From DATAOG01 sp963782885 (GTDB taxonomy: Bacteria; Pseudomonadota; Alphaproteobacteria; Geminicoccales; Geminicoccaceae): DNA of 64,000 nucleotides. Below, piece by piece: positions 1 through 8,929 of this stretch (position 1 is the first letter of the stretch; each line of letters starts with the position of its first letter). The notes below the pieces were generated by a model. It was given only the letters and a program-made list of their open reading frames with translations, was not told the DNA's origin and made no database searches. A program made the position numbers and the translations under genes. Location of the stretch: assembly GCA_963782885.1 (NCBI GenBank), contig CAWALL010000014.1:62001-126000 (forward strand). The letters run 5' to 3'.

Positions 1-764
1 CCGCCCTCGATCGCGGAGCCCCGGATCTGGCCGGGCTCGGTCTCCTTCGGATCGACCGTGGTACCGCCGGTGATCAGGGTCGCGGCACCCTCGACCACGT
101 AGACCACATCGGTCTCCCACAGGTGGACCTCGGCCTGGCCGGGTTCGTCGCGCCGGCTCGGGTTGACCTTGTAGCCCGGCACGTCGAGCAGCGGCTCACC
201 CTTGGCGAACGCCGCCTTGACCATGTCGTGATCGAAATAGCTGACCTCGGCCGCGAACTTGGACGCCATGCCAGCTGCGGTCGGCTCGACCGCGGCCGCC
301 GCGAGCGTCGCGATCTGGTCGTCCTGCTTGGCGCTCATCGCCCCGCTGACCCCGACCGCGCCGATCACCTGGCCGTCGACCATGATCGGCACGCCGCCCA
401 TCAGCGGCGTGAAGTCCGGCTGGGGCGGCAGCCCGACCATCGCGGTCCGGCCGTTGTTGATCACGCCCTCGAAAAAGCTGGTCGGTTTCTTGAACAGCGC
501 CGCGGTACGCGCCTTGCCGACCGAGATGTCGGCGCCGGCCGCGAACGTGCCATCGAGGCGCTCGAGCGCCACGACATGGCCGCCGGCGTCGACCACGGCG
601 ATCGCGCCGCCGGCGTGGTTGCGCCTGGCCTCGGCGGTCGCCGCGGCGATCACGCGCTTGGCGGCTTCGAGCGTCAGCCCTTTCTGATCGACCACCTGGG
701 CGTGCGCCGCCCCGGCGGTCAGCAGGAGCGCCACCGCTCCTGCCAATTTTGCGACGTGTTGCAT
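1..764 (-). CDS. Secreted GlcG/HbpS-like heme-binding (DUF336) protein with C-terminal cupin part, partial
   Basis: This gene starts at the ATG at 764 and runs off the left edge, so its C-terminus is missing. Residues 1-22 look like a cleavable signal peptide ending AHA. Residues 25-165 match the GlcG/HbpS (DUF336) fold, with the typical AIAVVDAGG and GGVPIMVDGQVIGAVGVSG stretches; this family binds haem or small ligands. After about residue 190 the chain continues into a cupin-like segment (VVYVVEGAATLITGG), so the product looks like a DUF336-cupin fusion. It lies 51 bp downstream of the spondin-domain gene on the same strand, probably co-transcribed. The ligand is unknown. Confidence 0.85.
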   Translation of the reverse strand, partial: MQHVAKLAGAVALLLTAGAAHAQVVDQKGLTLEAAKRVIAAATAEARRNHAGGAIAVVDAGGHVVALERLDGTFAAGADISVGKARTAALFKKPTSFFEGVINNGRTAMVGLPPQPDFTPLMGGVPIMVDGQVIGAVGVSGAMSAKQDDQIATLAAAAVEPTAAGMASKFAAEVSYFDHDMVKAAFAKGEPLLDVPGYKVNPSRRDEPGQAEVHLWETDVVYVVEGAATLITGGTTVDPKETEPGQIRGSAIEG

Positions 765-815
765 CGGTTCGGTCCCTGATTTGCTGCGACAGCCGCCCAA
801 GCGGCCCGGTTGCGC

Positions 816-1523
816 TCAGCTGCTCTTCGCGGGGCTGATCGTGACCCGGATCACCTCGGCAACCGGCGGGTAGGCGAAGGTGTCGCGCACCGGCTGAACG
901 GTCGCGTGCTCGAGCTCGCCCTGGCGCCAGGTCTTCGGGTCCTGCCGCGGGCCCTGATCCGGGCCGATGCCGGGCACCTGATTGACCTCGGTGCCGGCGT
1001 CGTAGAGCACGACCTCGACCGCGTGCTCGCCCATCATCGGCTTGCCGCCCTTGTCGAACAGCGCGACGTCGCCGCCCTTGGGCCCATAGAAGCAGTCGTT
1101 CGACTGGCCGAACATGGTCGCGAAAGTCAGCATGTCGCCGGGCTTGGCCTGGACGGTAAAGGTGTCCGTGCGCTGGAACATCACGACCTGGCTCACGCCC
1201 TTGGCCTTCTTCATGGACGCGATCGCGTCCTCGGGCTGGCCCGCCTCGGCGATCCGCTGCAGCTCCGCGCGCGCGGGCTTGCCGATGGTGAACAAGGGAT
1301 TGGCGCCGCTATGGACCAGGGCGATTCCCGGCGAGATCGGCGCCTTGGTCGCGCTGCCGTCGGGCAGCCTGAGGGTGTGGTCGGTGGTCAGCTGCTCGAC
1401 CGTGACCGTAAAGGTCATGGTACTGCCGGCGGCGGCCGGCTGCCCGATACCGAGACCGGCGATCAGCGCCAGTGCCGACAGACCGCTTGCGACCCGAAGG
1501 TCCCGCCTGAATACACCCGTCAT
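816..1523 (-). CDS. Secreted spondin-domain protein
   Basis: The protein has 235 residues. An N-terminal basic, hydrophobic signal peptide ends near AAAG (about residue 33). The rest resembles bacterial spondin_N proteins: an opening TFTVTVEQLT strand, the ISPGIALVHSGANPLFTIG motif, and a late acidic loop region near VVLYDAGTEVNQVPG. Such proteins are exported and presumed to bind ligands through a metal-bound beta sandwich; no enzymatic role is known. The ATG at 1523 is preceded by a purine-rich AAGGAAAGG ribosome site. It is the first gene of a likely two-gene operon with the GlcG-cupin gene downstream. Confidence 0.85.
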   Translation of the reverse strand: MTGVFRRDLRVASGLSALALIAGLGIGQPAAAGSTMTFTVTVEQLTTDHTLRLPDGSATKAPISPGIALVHSGANPLFTIGKPARAELQRIAEAGQPEDAIASMKKAKGVSQVVMFQRTDTFTVQAKPGDMLTFATMFGQSNDCFYGPKGGDVALFDKGGKPMMGEHAVEVVLYDAGTEVNQVPGIGPDQGPRQDPKTWRQGELEHATVQPVRDTFAYPPVAEVIRVTISPAKSS

Positions 1524-1653
1524 CGATTTGGCCTTTCCTTGACCTCGACTGCCGACCCCATGTCGGCTTCAGGCCAGGCTAGTCGGGCGGATCAATCACG
1601 GCTCATGCCTCTTCTTTATGGTATCGATGCCGCTTCAGACCGGGGCGGCTGGT

Positions 1654-2709
1654 TCAGTTGGCGGTCTCCTGGCAAGGCCCGGCGAGCGACACCGGCTGTC
1701 GGCTGCGCGCCGAGCGCTCGATGGCCTCGAGCAGGCGAGCGATCTCGACGCCGCAGGCCTGGACGCCGGCCGCGGGCTGGCTGCGCGCTGCGACGTGACC
1801 CAGGAACTCGCGGAACTGACTCGCGAGCACGTCGACGGCCGTGGCCGGCGGCAGGTGCTTGATCCGGGCGTCCGCGAAGACGGGCCGCCAGAGGCCATCG
1901 AGGAGCTCGTGGCGCACCCGGTGCCAGACCAGGCGCTCGGCCGGGAAGTCGATCTCGATCGCGCCGTCCGCGCCGCAGAGCGCCACCTCCTTCGAGGTCA
2001 GCGCGCCCGGCGTGATCAGGTCGATGTGCCGGCCGGGCTGGATCAGCCCCGCCTCGAGCTTGCCGACGACGCCACCCGGATACTCGAGCAGAATCAGCGC
2101 GAGGTCGTCGAGGCCGCGGCCGAAGTGATCGCGCCGGATCGCGAACACCTGCTCGGGCGGCGCCCGGACCAGCGAGTTGAAGTAGTCGAGGAAATGGACG
2201 GCATCGCTCGCGGTCACACCCATGTCGGCGCGCGCCCGCTTGAAGCCCGCGAAGGTGCCGGACAGATAACGGAGCGCCCCGAGATCGCCAGCGCCGACCC
2301 GCTCTTTGCCGTAACGGAACAGCGGATGATGCCGGAAATAGTAGCCGACCTGGAGGATGCGCCCGGTCCGCCCGACGAGCCCGGCGAGGCGCTCGGCCTC
2401 TGCCAGCCCGAGCGTCAGCGGTTTCTCGCAGAACACGTCCTTGCCCGCCTCGAGCGCCGCGGCAGCAACCGGGGTATGCTGGGGCGTCGGGGTCAGGACG
2501 TCGACCAGCTCGACCCGGTCGAGCACGGTTCGAAAATCGGCGACGATGCGCGCCGCCGGCAGGTTGTAAGCTGCCGCCCGCGCGCGGGCGTCCGGATCGG
2601 GATCGGCGAGCCAGAGCCGGTCGGCCAGTCCGAGCCGCAGCCAGGCCTCGAGGTGGACCGGCCCGAACGCGCCGAAGCCGATCTGGAGAACCGAGTGTCG
2701 TTGCTTCAT
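1654..2709 (-). CDS. Gfo/Idh/MocA family NAD(P)-dependent oxidoreductase
   Basis: The protein has 351 residues, the usual size for this family. The N-terminal Rossmann domain carries the glycine-rich loop QIGFGAFGPVH (residues 9-19), and the family's conserved EKP signature appears as CEKPLTLG near residue 95. The C-terminal half is the alpha/beta substrate domain. These enzymes oxidise or reduce sugars, inositols or related compounds in the cytoplasm with NAD(P). It is divergent from a small cupin gene 53 bp away, and small cupins often accompany sugar-acid or inositol catabolism, but the substrate cannot be read from the sequence. Confidence 0.9.
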   Translation of the reverse strand: MKQRHSVLQIGFGAFGPVHLEAWLRLGLADRLWLADPDPDARARAAAYNLPAARIVADFRTVLDRVELVDVLTPTPQHTPVAAAALEAGKDVFCEKPLTLGLAEAERLAGLVGRTGRILQVGYYFRHHPLFRYGKERVGAGDLGALRYLSGTFAGFKRARADMGVTASDAVHFLDYFNSLVRAPPEQVFAIRRDHFGRGLDDLALILLEYPGGVVGKLEAGLIQPGRHIDLITPGALTSKEVALCGADGAIEIDFPAERLVWHRVRHELLDGLWRPVFADARIKHLPPATAVDVLASQFREFLGHVAARSQPAAGVQACGVEIARLLEAIERSARSRQPVSLAGPCQETAN

Positions 2710-2762
2710 GCCGGACCTGCCGCTCCGCCCCGCAGCCGCCCGCCTCGAACCGGAGACCAGCC

Positions 2763-3101
2763 ATGAGCGAGACCATCCGAGCCGGCAAGCTGTTCGACGG
2801 CCTTCCCGAGCGGCTCCCTGAGGAGGACTTTCTGACCCTGCTCGACCAGCCCGGTTTCCGGCTCGAGCGCATCGTCTCCACCGGGCAGGCGACGCCGGCC
2901 GGCGAATGGTACGATCAGCCGCAGCCCGAGTGGGTGATCCTCCTGACCGGCAGCGCCGGGCTTCTGATCGCGGGCGAGCCCGAGCCCCGCCGGCTCGAGC
3001 CGGGAGACTGGCTGCTGTTTCCGGCGCATGCGCGCCATCGGGTCGAGTGGACCGATCCCGACCGGCCGACCGTCTGGCTGGCGCTCCACTACGGCTGCTG
3101 A
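2763..3101 (+). CDS. Small single-domain cupin protein
   Basis: The protein has 112 residues and is one cupin barrel. Visible motifs are EWVILLTGSAGLLIAGEPE (first cupin motif region) and GDWLLFPAHARHRVEWT (second motif, with H-R-H metal or ligand residues). The start codon follows a GGAGACC ribosome site. It is divergent from the Gfo/Idh/MocA gene and convergent with the TctC gene, with only 16 bp to that gene's stop. It is probably a small-molecule isomerase or binding protein; the substrate is unknown. Confidence 0.85.
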   Translation: MSETIRAGKLFDGLPERLPEEDFLTLLDQPGFRLERIVSTGQATPAGEWYDQPQPEWVILLTGSAGLLIAGEPEPRRLEPGDWLLFPAHARHRVEWTDPDRPTVWLALHYGC

Positions 3102-3117
3102 GGACGCGGGCCGCCGC

Positions 3118-4137
3118 CTAGTTCATGCCCGCCGGCTTCTCGATCCCGAACGTCGAGGGGTCGTTCGGCGCCTTGCCGGCATCGTAGAGCAGCCACGCGT
3201 TCTGCCGGACCATGCCGATCGCGCGGTCATAGGCGTCGTCGCCGTAGTAGGGCGTGAACAGGGCGCCGCGATCGGCGGCGTAGTCTTTGAGCGCCTTGGA
3301 GCTCGAGATCTTGTCGGCCCAGACCTTGGCCATGGTCTCGCGAACCTCGGCCGGCACGTCCTTGGGCGCCCAGATGCCGAAGTAGTTGGTCGCGAGCGAG
3401 ATGTCCGGGAGCCATTTGGTGACCGGCGGGATCGTGCCATAGCCGGAAAGCTCGAGCGGCTCGGTGCCGATCACCGCGAGCGGCCGGATCCGCCCGGCGC
3501 GGATCATCTCGGCCTGCTCGACGGCGAGCTGGGTCGTGACCTCGGTCTCGCCGGCGACGGTCGCGATCACCGCCGGATTGCCGCCGTCGTAGGTGACGTG
3601 CTTGTACCTGACCCCGGTCTGCTGGGCGATCGCCTCCATGGCGTTGTGGCCGGCGGACGACAGCCCGGCGGTCGCGACCGAGACCTCGCCCGGCTTGGCC
3701 TTCATGGCGTCGAGCAGCTGGGTCACGTCCTGATAGGGCGTATCGGGATTGACGCCGATCACCGAGACGTTCGCGACATCCAGGAACAGCGCCCAGTCCT
3801 TGAGCTGGGTGTCGAGCATGCCGAGCACCGGGTAGGTGCCGAGATCCGAGGCGGCGCCGGCCGCCCAGGTGTAGCCGTCGTGCGGCGCGTCCCAGGCGCT
3901 CTTGGTGCCGACCGAGCCCGAGGCGCCCGGCTGGTTGACGATCACGAAGCTCTGGCCGAGCGCCTCCTCGAGTTCGCCCGCGACCACCCGGGTCACCTGA
4001 TCGGTCGAGCCGCCGGCCGCCCATGGCACGATGATCGTGACCGGCTGCTCCGGCTGCCAGGCGTAGTCGGCGGCGGCGACCGGCCCGGCCGCGAGCGCCA
4101 GGACAGCGCCAAACGTCAAGGTCAGGACACGGCTCAT
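3118..4137 (-). CDS. Tripartite tricarboxylate transporter substrate-binding protein (TctC/Bug family)
   Basis: The protein has 339 residues. The ATG at 4137 is chosen because it has a GGAGGAA ribosome site just upstream and begins a clear signal peptide (MSRVLTLTFGAVLALAAG...AAA); an upstream open frame lacks these. The mature part has the Bug-family signature PVTIIVPWAAGGSTDQ near residue 34 and NQPGASGSVGTK near residue 80. Such periplasmic receptors capture carboxylates or amides for TctAB-type permeases. No TctA or TctB lies next to it, so the receptor is orphan here. The downstream-strand neighbour is an amidase, which hints at an amide or carboxylate substrate (inference). Confidence 0.92.
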   Translation of the reverse strand: MSRVLTLTFGAVLALAAGPVAAADYAWQPEQPVTIIVPWAAGGSTDQVTRVVAGELEEALGQSFVIVNQPGASGSVGTKSAWDAPHDGYTWAAGAASDLGTYPVLGMLDTQLKDWALFLDVANVSVIGVNPDTPYQDVTQLLDAMKAKPGEVSVATAGLSSAGHNAMEAIAQQTGVRYKHVTYDGGNPAVIATVAGETEVTTQLAVEQAEMIRAGRIRPLAVIGTEPLELSGYGTIPPVTKWLPDISLATNYFGIWAPKDVPAEVRETMAKVWADKISSSKALKDYAADRGALFTPYYGDDAYDRAIGMVRQNAWLLYDAGKAPNDPSTFGIEKPAGMN

Positions 4138-4195
4138 GGTTCTTCCTCCCTGATCTGGGCTCCCCGAGACACCATGCGGCGATGGCGCCAAGGGG

Positions 4196-5632
4196 TCAAC
4201 CGAACGGGGCGGGCGGCCGGCGATCGGCCCAGGGCCGGGCCATCTCGAGCTGCGCCGCGAGCCGGAGCAGGGTCGCCTCATCGCCGTAGCGGCCGACGAG
4301 CTGGACGCCGATCGGCAGGCCCGCATCGCTCCAGGCGAGCGGCACCGACATCGCCGGCTGGCCGGTGACGTTGAACGGATAGGTGAACGGCGTGAACCGC
4401 CAGAGGCGCTCGCGGTAGGCGTCCAGGTTGTCGCTCATCATGTCGATCACGCCGAGCTTGACCGGCGGCTCGGCGAGCGCCGGGGTCAGCAGCGCGTCGT
4501 AGGTCTGGAAGAACGGCGCGATCTCGCGGCTGATCCCGTGCAGCCGGTTGACGCTCTGGACGAAGACCGGGCCGCTGACCCGATCGGCTTCCTGGATGGT
4601 CGCCCAGGTGACCCGCTCCAGCCTGGCCGGGTTCAGCTCGCGGCCGAGCGCCCGGGCACGCAGTCGGATGTTGCCGGTGGCGCCGACCGCGAACACCAGA
4701 TTGAAGTGCTCGTCGAGCCCGGCGGCATCGAACGCCGGCGTCGCCGTTTCGACCACATGGCCCAGCTCCTCGCAGAGCTGCGCCGCCGCTTCGGCGGCGC
4801 CGACGCAGACCGGATCGACCGGCATGCCGTTGAAGGGCTGGGTGGCGAGCGCGATCCGCAGCTGCCCGGGGTCCACGCCGACCTCGTCCAGAAACGGCCG
4901 CGCCGGCGGCGGCGCGAAGTAGGGATCGCCCGGCGCCGGGCCGGCGGTGGCATCGAGCACGGCCGCGCTGTCGCGGACGCTGATCGAGACCACGTGTTCG
5001 ACCGAGCAGCCGGCGATGCTCTCGCCGGCATAAGGTGCCAGGCTGTTGCGGCCGCGAGTGACCTTGAGGCCGAACAGGCCGCAGCAGGACGCGGGGATGC
5101 GGATCGAGCCGCCGCCATCGCTGGCATGCGCCACCGGCACCAGACGCGCCGCGACCGCGGCCGCCGAGCCGCCGCTCGAGCCGCCGGCAGTACGCGTCAG
5201 ATCCCACGGATTGCGGGTCGGCCCGAACAGCACCGGCTCGGTCGTGGCGCTGAGCCCGAATTCCGGCGTGTTGGTGCGCCCGAGGATCATCAGCCCGGCG
5301 CGCCTGTGGCGGATCACGATCTCGCCATCGGCCGGCGCCGGCGCATGGGCGAAGAAGCGCGAGCCGGCCGACAACGGCACGCCCGCCTGGGCACCGCCCA
5401 GGTCCTTGAGCAGGAACGGCACGCCCGCGAACGGCGCCGCGCGATCGTGGCTCGCGGCCGCCGCGCGCGCTTCATCATAGACCTTGGTCACGACGGCGTT
5501 GAGCTCGGGATTGAGGGCCTCGATCCGCTCGATCGCCGCCTCGAGCACTTCGGCGGCCGTGACCTCGCCGCTTCGCACCAGCTCCGCGAGCCCGAGCCCG
5601 TCGTAATTCGTGTAATCCGCAAACCCGCCCAT
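4196..5632 (-). CDS. Amidase signature family hydrolase
   Basis: The protein has 478 residues. The ATG at 5632 has an AGGGGAG ribosome site about 9 bp upstream; an earlier GTG at 5662 lacks one. The amidase signature is complete: the catalytic Lys is near residue 76 (FLLKDLGG), and the cis-Ser lies in the Gly/Ser loop TAGGSSGGSAAAV near 152. The nucleophilic Ser near 176 sits in SDGGGSIRIPAS. Cytoplasmic enzymes of this family hydrolyse amides to acid and ammonia; GatA-like transamidation is unlikely because no gatB or gatC is nearby. It is transcribed ahead of the TctC receptor (58 bp gap), so the two may form one uptake and hydrolysis unit. Confidence 0.9.
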   Translation of the reverse strand: MGGFADYTNYDGLGLAELVRSGEVTAAEVLEAAIERIEALNPELNAVVTKVYDEARAAAASHDRAAPFAGVPFLLKDLGGAQAGVPLSAGSRFFAHAPAPADGEIVIRHRRAGLMILGRTNTPEFGLSATTEPVLFGPTRNPWDLTRTAGGSSGGSAAAVAARLVPVAHASDGGGSIRIPASCCGLFGLKVTRGRNSLAPYAGESIAGCSVEHVVSISVRDSAAVLDATAGPAPGDPYFAPPPARPFLDEVGVDPGQLRIALATQPFNGMPVDPVCVGAAEAAAQLCEELGHVVETATPAFDAAGLDEHFNLVFAVGATGNIRLRARALGRELNPARLERVTWATIQEADRVSGPVFVQSVNRLHGISREIAPFFQTYDALLTPALAEPPVKLGVIDMMSDNLDAYRERLWRFTPFTYPFNVTGQPAMSVPLAWSDAGLPIGVQLVGRYGDEATLLRLAAQLEMARPWADRRPPAPFG

Positions 5633-5759
5633 GCTGCCTGTCTCCCCTGACCTCGCGTCCACCGGCAGGCTAACACGCCAGGCGCACGGCGGCTAAGCCG
5701 CGATCGCCTGGGGCGGGCCTTTTCCGGCTGGAGCCCGGCCGCTCTCGGGCGAGACACAA

Positions 5760-6000
5760 GTTTGGTAGGAGGCGGCCCAGGCTCAGCAGCACGATGATCG
5801 CTCCGACCAGGATCATCAGCGGCCGCTCGGGCAGCTTCCGGTGGCGCAGGCGGCGATCGGCGCGATGATGATGCGACCGAAAATGAGGCCGGCGATGGTC
5901 GGCCAGATCCCGGACCCGACCGTGCTCACGAACATCGTCGAGACGGCCAGGGTCACGAACAAAGCCCGCCGCCGACGATCGCCGCTTCGCTCAGCTGCGA
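5760..6000 (-). pseudogene. Remnant of a TauE/SafE-type (TSUP) membrane permease
   Basis: This stretch has no intact gene, but three minus-strand frames read in succession give the C-terminal part of a sulfite exporter-type permease. The pieces are a short QLSEAAIVGGG piece, then FVTLAVSTMFVSTVGSG followed by TIAGLIFGRIIIAPIAA, then LPERPLMILVGAIIVLLSL. Frame changes fall near 5955 and near 5845. The N-terminal half is absent. The remnant lies between the amidase start and the tatA stop and has no ribosome site. It is a decayed gene. Confidence 0.7.
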
Positions 6001-6025
6001 TCGGTCGGACGGGCCGGCGGTTCGG

Positions 6026-6229
6026 CTAACGGCTCTCGATCGGCTGCGGACGCTCGGTCCTCGCGGTCGCGACCGGCGGGCTGTCGGAGGTGTCATCCTC
6101 GAGAGTCCGCTTGAAGCTCTTGATGCCGGTGGCGAGATCGCCCATCAGGCGCGGCAGCTTGCCGGCGCCGAACAGGATCACCATGACCAGGACCACCACG
6201 AGCCAGTGGGTCAGACTGAGACCACCCAA
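6026..6229 (-). CDS. tatA: Sec-independent translocase protein TatA/TatE homologue
   Basis: The protein has 67 residues. It opens MGGLSLTHWLVVVLVMVILF, the short N-tail and single membrane helix of TatA, followed by FGAGKLPRLMGDLATGIKSF, the hinge and amphipathic helix, and an acidic-polar tail. The start is a TTG at 6229, chosen because a GGAGG ribosome site lies 10 bp upstream and no ATG is suitably placed. TatA oligomers form the pore for folded twin-arginine substrates in the inner membrane. No tatB or tatC lies adjacent, so this is probably a stand-alone or second TatA copy. Confidence 0.85.
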   Translation of the reverse strand: MGGLSLTHWLVVVLVMVILFGAGKLPRLMGDLATGIKSFKRTLEDDTSDSPPVATARTERPQPIESR

Positions 6230-6436
6230 ATCTTTGCCCTCCTCCGGGACTGTCGGCTGAGCTACATAGTCGACCGGGCGCCGGGCGGCCAGCCTTTTTG
6301 CTACCGCCCCGGGGGCAGGGGCCGGCCCTCCGGCCGGCAGGCGCAAGATCGGGGCTTTGCGATCGCCGGCCGGCGTGCCAAGGAGACCGAAGTCAGCAAT
6401 GCGCGCCATCGGTCGCGCGGCCTGAAGGCAGCCTCG

Positions 6437-7480
6437 ATGGATCGACTGACCAGCTGCGCTCTGCCGGACCGGATCGAGGACGTGGAGCAGCTCGACGAGC
6501 TGCTGACCCGGCCGACCCAGGCACTGGTCGATGACCTGGCGGCGCTCGAGGGCGACCTTCTGGTACTCGGGGTCGGCGGCAAGATGGGCCCGACGCTTGC
6601 CCGGCTTGCCAAGCGGGCGGCGCCGGCCAAGCGCGTGGTCGGGGTCGCCCGGTTCAGCGAGCCCGGACTCAAGGTCCGGCTCGAGCGCGCCGGCATCGAG
6701 ACGATCGCCGCCGACCTGCTCGACCGGGCAGCCGTCGAGGCGCTGCCGCGGCTCGCGAACGTGGTCTTCATGGCCGGGCGCAAGTTCGGCACCGCGGGCC
6801 AGGCCGAGCTCACCTGGGCGATCAACGTCCTGGCTCCGGCGCTGGTCGCCGAGACCTTCCGTCACTCCCGGATCGTCGCGTTCTCGACCGGCTGCGTCTA
6901 TCCCTACGTCGCGATCGGCTCGGGCGGTGCGCTCGAGGCGACGCCGCCGCTCGCCCCGTCCGGCGAGTACGCCAACTCCTGCGTCGGCCGCGAGCGGATC
7001 TTCGAATATTTCTCGAACCGCCATGGCACGCCGGGGCGGCTGATCCGCCTGAATTACGCGATCGACCTGCGCTATGGCGTCCTGCTCGACGTCGCGACCC
7101 GGGTGTTCGCGGGCCAGCCGATCGATCTCGCCATGGGCCACGTCAACGTGATCTGGCAGGGCGACGCCAATACGCTCGCGCTGCGCGCGCTCGGCGACTG
7201 CACGAGCCCGACCAGCGCGCTGAACCTCAGCGGGCCCGAGACCGTCAGCATCCGCTGGCTGGCCGGGGCCTTCGGCCAGCGGTTCGGCCGCGCGCCGGTG
7301 CTCGCCGGCAGCGAGAGCGGCGCCGCGTGGCTGACCAATCCGGCCCAGGCGCTGGCGCGCTTCGGCTATCCCATGGTACCGCTCGGGCGTATGGTCGACT
7401 GGGTCGCCCACTGGGTCGCCGCGGGGGGACCTGATCTTGGCAAACCCACCCACTACGACGCCCGTGACGGCAGCTACTGA
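6437..7480 (+). CDS. NAD-dependent epimerase/dehydratase family protein
   Basis: The protein has 347 residues. An N-terminal extension of about 40 residues precedes the Rossmann motif LLVLGVGGKMGPTLARLA (GxGGxxG). Later motifs are VVFMAGRKFG near 113, a Ser/Thr-rich FSTGCVYPY segment, and a Tyr-containing segment with SGEYANSCVGRER; the canonical YxxxK is not present in classical form (Y-A-N-S-C-V-G-R), so catalysis may differ from standard extended SDRs. The next gene, a GNAT protein, starts 44 bp inside its 3' end, so the two are translationally coupled. The substrate is probably a nucleotide sugar or a related small molecule; this is not proven. Confidence 0.85.
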   Translation: MDRLTSCALPDRIEDVEQLDELLTRPTQALVDDLAALEGDLLVLGVGGKMGPTLARLAKRAAPAKRVVGVARFSEPGLKVRLERAGIETIAADLLDRAAVEALPRLANVVFMAGRKFGTAGQAELTWAINVLAPALVAETFRHSRIVAFSTGCVYPYVAIGSGGALEATPPLAPSGEYANSCVGRERIFEYFSNRHGTPGRLIRLNYAIDLRYGVLLDVATRVFAGQPIDLAMGHVNVIWQGDANTLALRALGDCTSPTSALNLSGPETVSIRWLAGAFGQRFGRAPVLAGSESGAAWLTNPAQALARFGYPMVPLGRMVDWVAHWVAAGGPDLGKPTHYDARDGSY

Positions 7481-8333
7481 GCCGCTCCAGAGCGTGCGGC
7501 TCGGCCCGGCGCGGGCCGAGGCGGCCTTCGCGCTGTCGGCCGAGGCCGGTTGGAATCAGACCGCCGACGACTGGCGCCTGATGCTCGGCGAGGGCGAGGC
7601 GATCGGCCAGATCACCGCCGCCGGCCGGCTGGTCGCGAGCGCCCTGATCCTGCCCTACGGCGAGCGCCTGGCCTGGATCGCGATGGTCCTGACCAGCGAG
7701 CCTTGCCGCCGGCAGGGGCTGGCGACGCGCAACCTGCAATGGGCGCTCGAGCGTTGCCAGCAACGCCAGCTGATCGCCGGGCTGGACGCCACCCCCGCCG
7801 GCGTCGAGATCTACCGGCCGCTCGGGTTCCAGGACGTGTGCGCCCTGCAGCGCCTGGTTGCGGAGCGGCCACAGCCACCCCGATCCTTGCGCCGGGAAGC
7901 CGCGATCCGGCCGGTGCAGGCGGCCCGCGACCTCGACGCCATCGCCCGCCTGGACACCCGGGTGTTCGGCGCCGAGCGGCGCCAGCTGCTCGCCTATCTC
8001 ACTCGCAGCCAGCCGCGCCGGGCCTTGCTCGCGGAGGCCCAGGGCGAGCTCGCGGGATTCGTCCTCACCCGCACCGGCCGGGTCAGCCTGCACGTCGGCC
8101 CGCTGGTCGCCCGCAGCGCCAATGTCGCGAGCCTGCTGCTGGCGCAGGCCCTGGTCAGCGCCGTCGGGCCGGTCTCGATCGACGTCCCGACCGCTCAGAC
8201 CGGCTTCATCGAGGCGCTCGAGGAGGCCAACTTTCAGCCGGTCCGCTCGTTCACGCGCATGCTCAAGGAAGCGCCCGAGCAGGTCGGCGATCTTGCCGCC
8301 TGTTTTGCGATCTGCGGCCCCGAATTCGGTTAG
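7437..8333 (+). CDS. GNAT-family protein with two acetyltransferase-like domains
   Basis: The protein has 298 residues. The first GNAT domain shows the acetyl-CoA loop CRRQGLATRNLQWAL (Q/RxxGxG/A) near residue 90 and the typical EIYRPLGFQDV ending. The second half (from about residue 155) resembles the YitH/HolE-type C-terminal acetyltransferase domain (PF18014-like). The start is a TTG at 7437 inside the upstream gene, giving a 44-bp overlap; a later GTG near 7462 is an alternative. The substrate is unknown; co-translation with the epimerase/dehydratase suggests a shared pathway. Confidence 0.82.
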   Translation: MANPPTTTPVTAATEPLQSVRLGPARAEAAFALSAEAGWNQTADDWRLMLGEGEAIGQITAAGRLVASALILPYGERLAWIAMVLTSEPCRRQGLATRNLQWALERCQQRQLIAGLDATPAGVEIYRPLGFQDVCALQRLVAERPQPPRSLRREAAIRPVQAARDLDAIARLDTRVFGAERRQLLAYLTRSQPRRALLAEAQGELAGFVLTRTGRVSLHVGPLVARSANVASLLLAQALVSAVGPVSIDVPTAQTGFIEALEEANFQPVRSFTRMLKEAPEQVGDLAACFAICGPEFG

Positions 8334-8391
8334 CCCTGCTGGCAAAGGCTGCTGCGCCGCACCACGGACCCGCCCAACCCGCGCCGCCGGC

Positions 8392-8769
8392 ATGGCGCTC
8401 ACCGCCTATTCGCCGCTCGCCCGTGGCCGCGTGTTCCGCGACCCGCGCCTTGGCAGGGTCGGCGAGCGCTATGGCAAGAGCGCCGGTCAGGTCGCGCTCC
8501 GCTGGCTGCTCCAGCAGGACGGCATCGTCGCGATCCCCCGCTCGGCGCGCGAGGCGCACGCGAAAGCGAACCTCGAGATCTTCGACTTCGAGCTGACGCC
8601 GCCCGAGATGGCGGCGGTCGGGGCGGAGGCCAGCCCCGCCGGACGGCTGATCGATCCGCCCTGGCTGGCGCCCGACTGGGACGGCCTCGAGCGCGTCCGG
8701 CCGGCCCGGCGCCGGGCAAAGTGGGCGGTCCGCACGCTCGCGGCTCTGGTCGGACGGATCCTGAGCTGA
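8392..8769 (+). pseudogene. C-terminal fragment of an aldo/keto reductase
   Basis: About 125 codons remain. The recognisable part includes LTAYSPLARGRVF and VALRWLLQQDGIVAIPRSA, the third AKR signature with its conserved Pro-Lys/Arg-Ser segment that holds NADP. Intact family members have about 275 residues, so the N-terminal half with the catalytic Tyr, Asp, Lys and His is missing. The fragment follows the GNAT gene by about 60 bp and has no good ribosome site. It is a truncated, presumably inactive gene. Confidence 0.8.
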
Positions 8770-8929
8770 GGCCGGAGCCGGCGCGGCAGCCGGCACCCGC
8801 TTCCCCAGATCACGGCAGAGCGCGGTGCCCTTGACCCATTTCGGCAAGCGGAAGTCGCATCCGCGCGTTGACGGGCAGTCTGCGGCCGAGCACCCTCGCC
8901 GATCGCGAAATGACGGCGGAGGCATGGTC

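Noticed and set aside
6026..7453. 475-codon minus-strand frame ending in TatA
   Set aside because: Only the last 67 codons are TatA; the rest is antisense to the epimerase gene.
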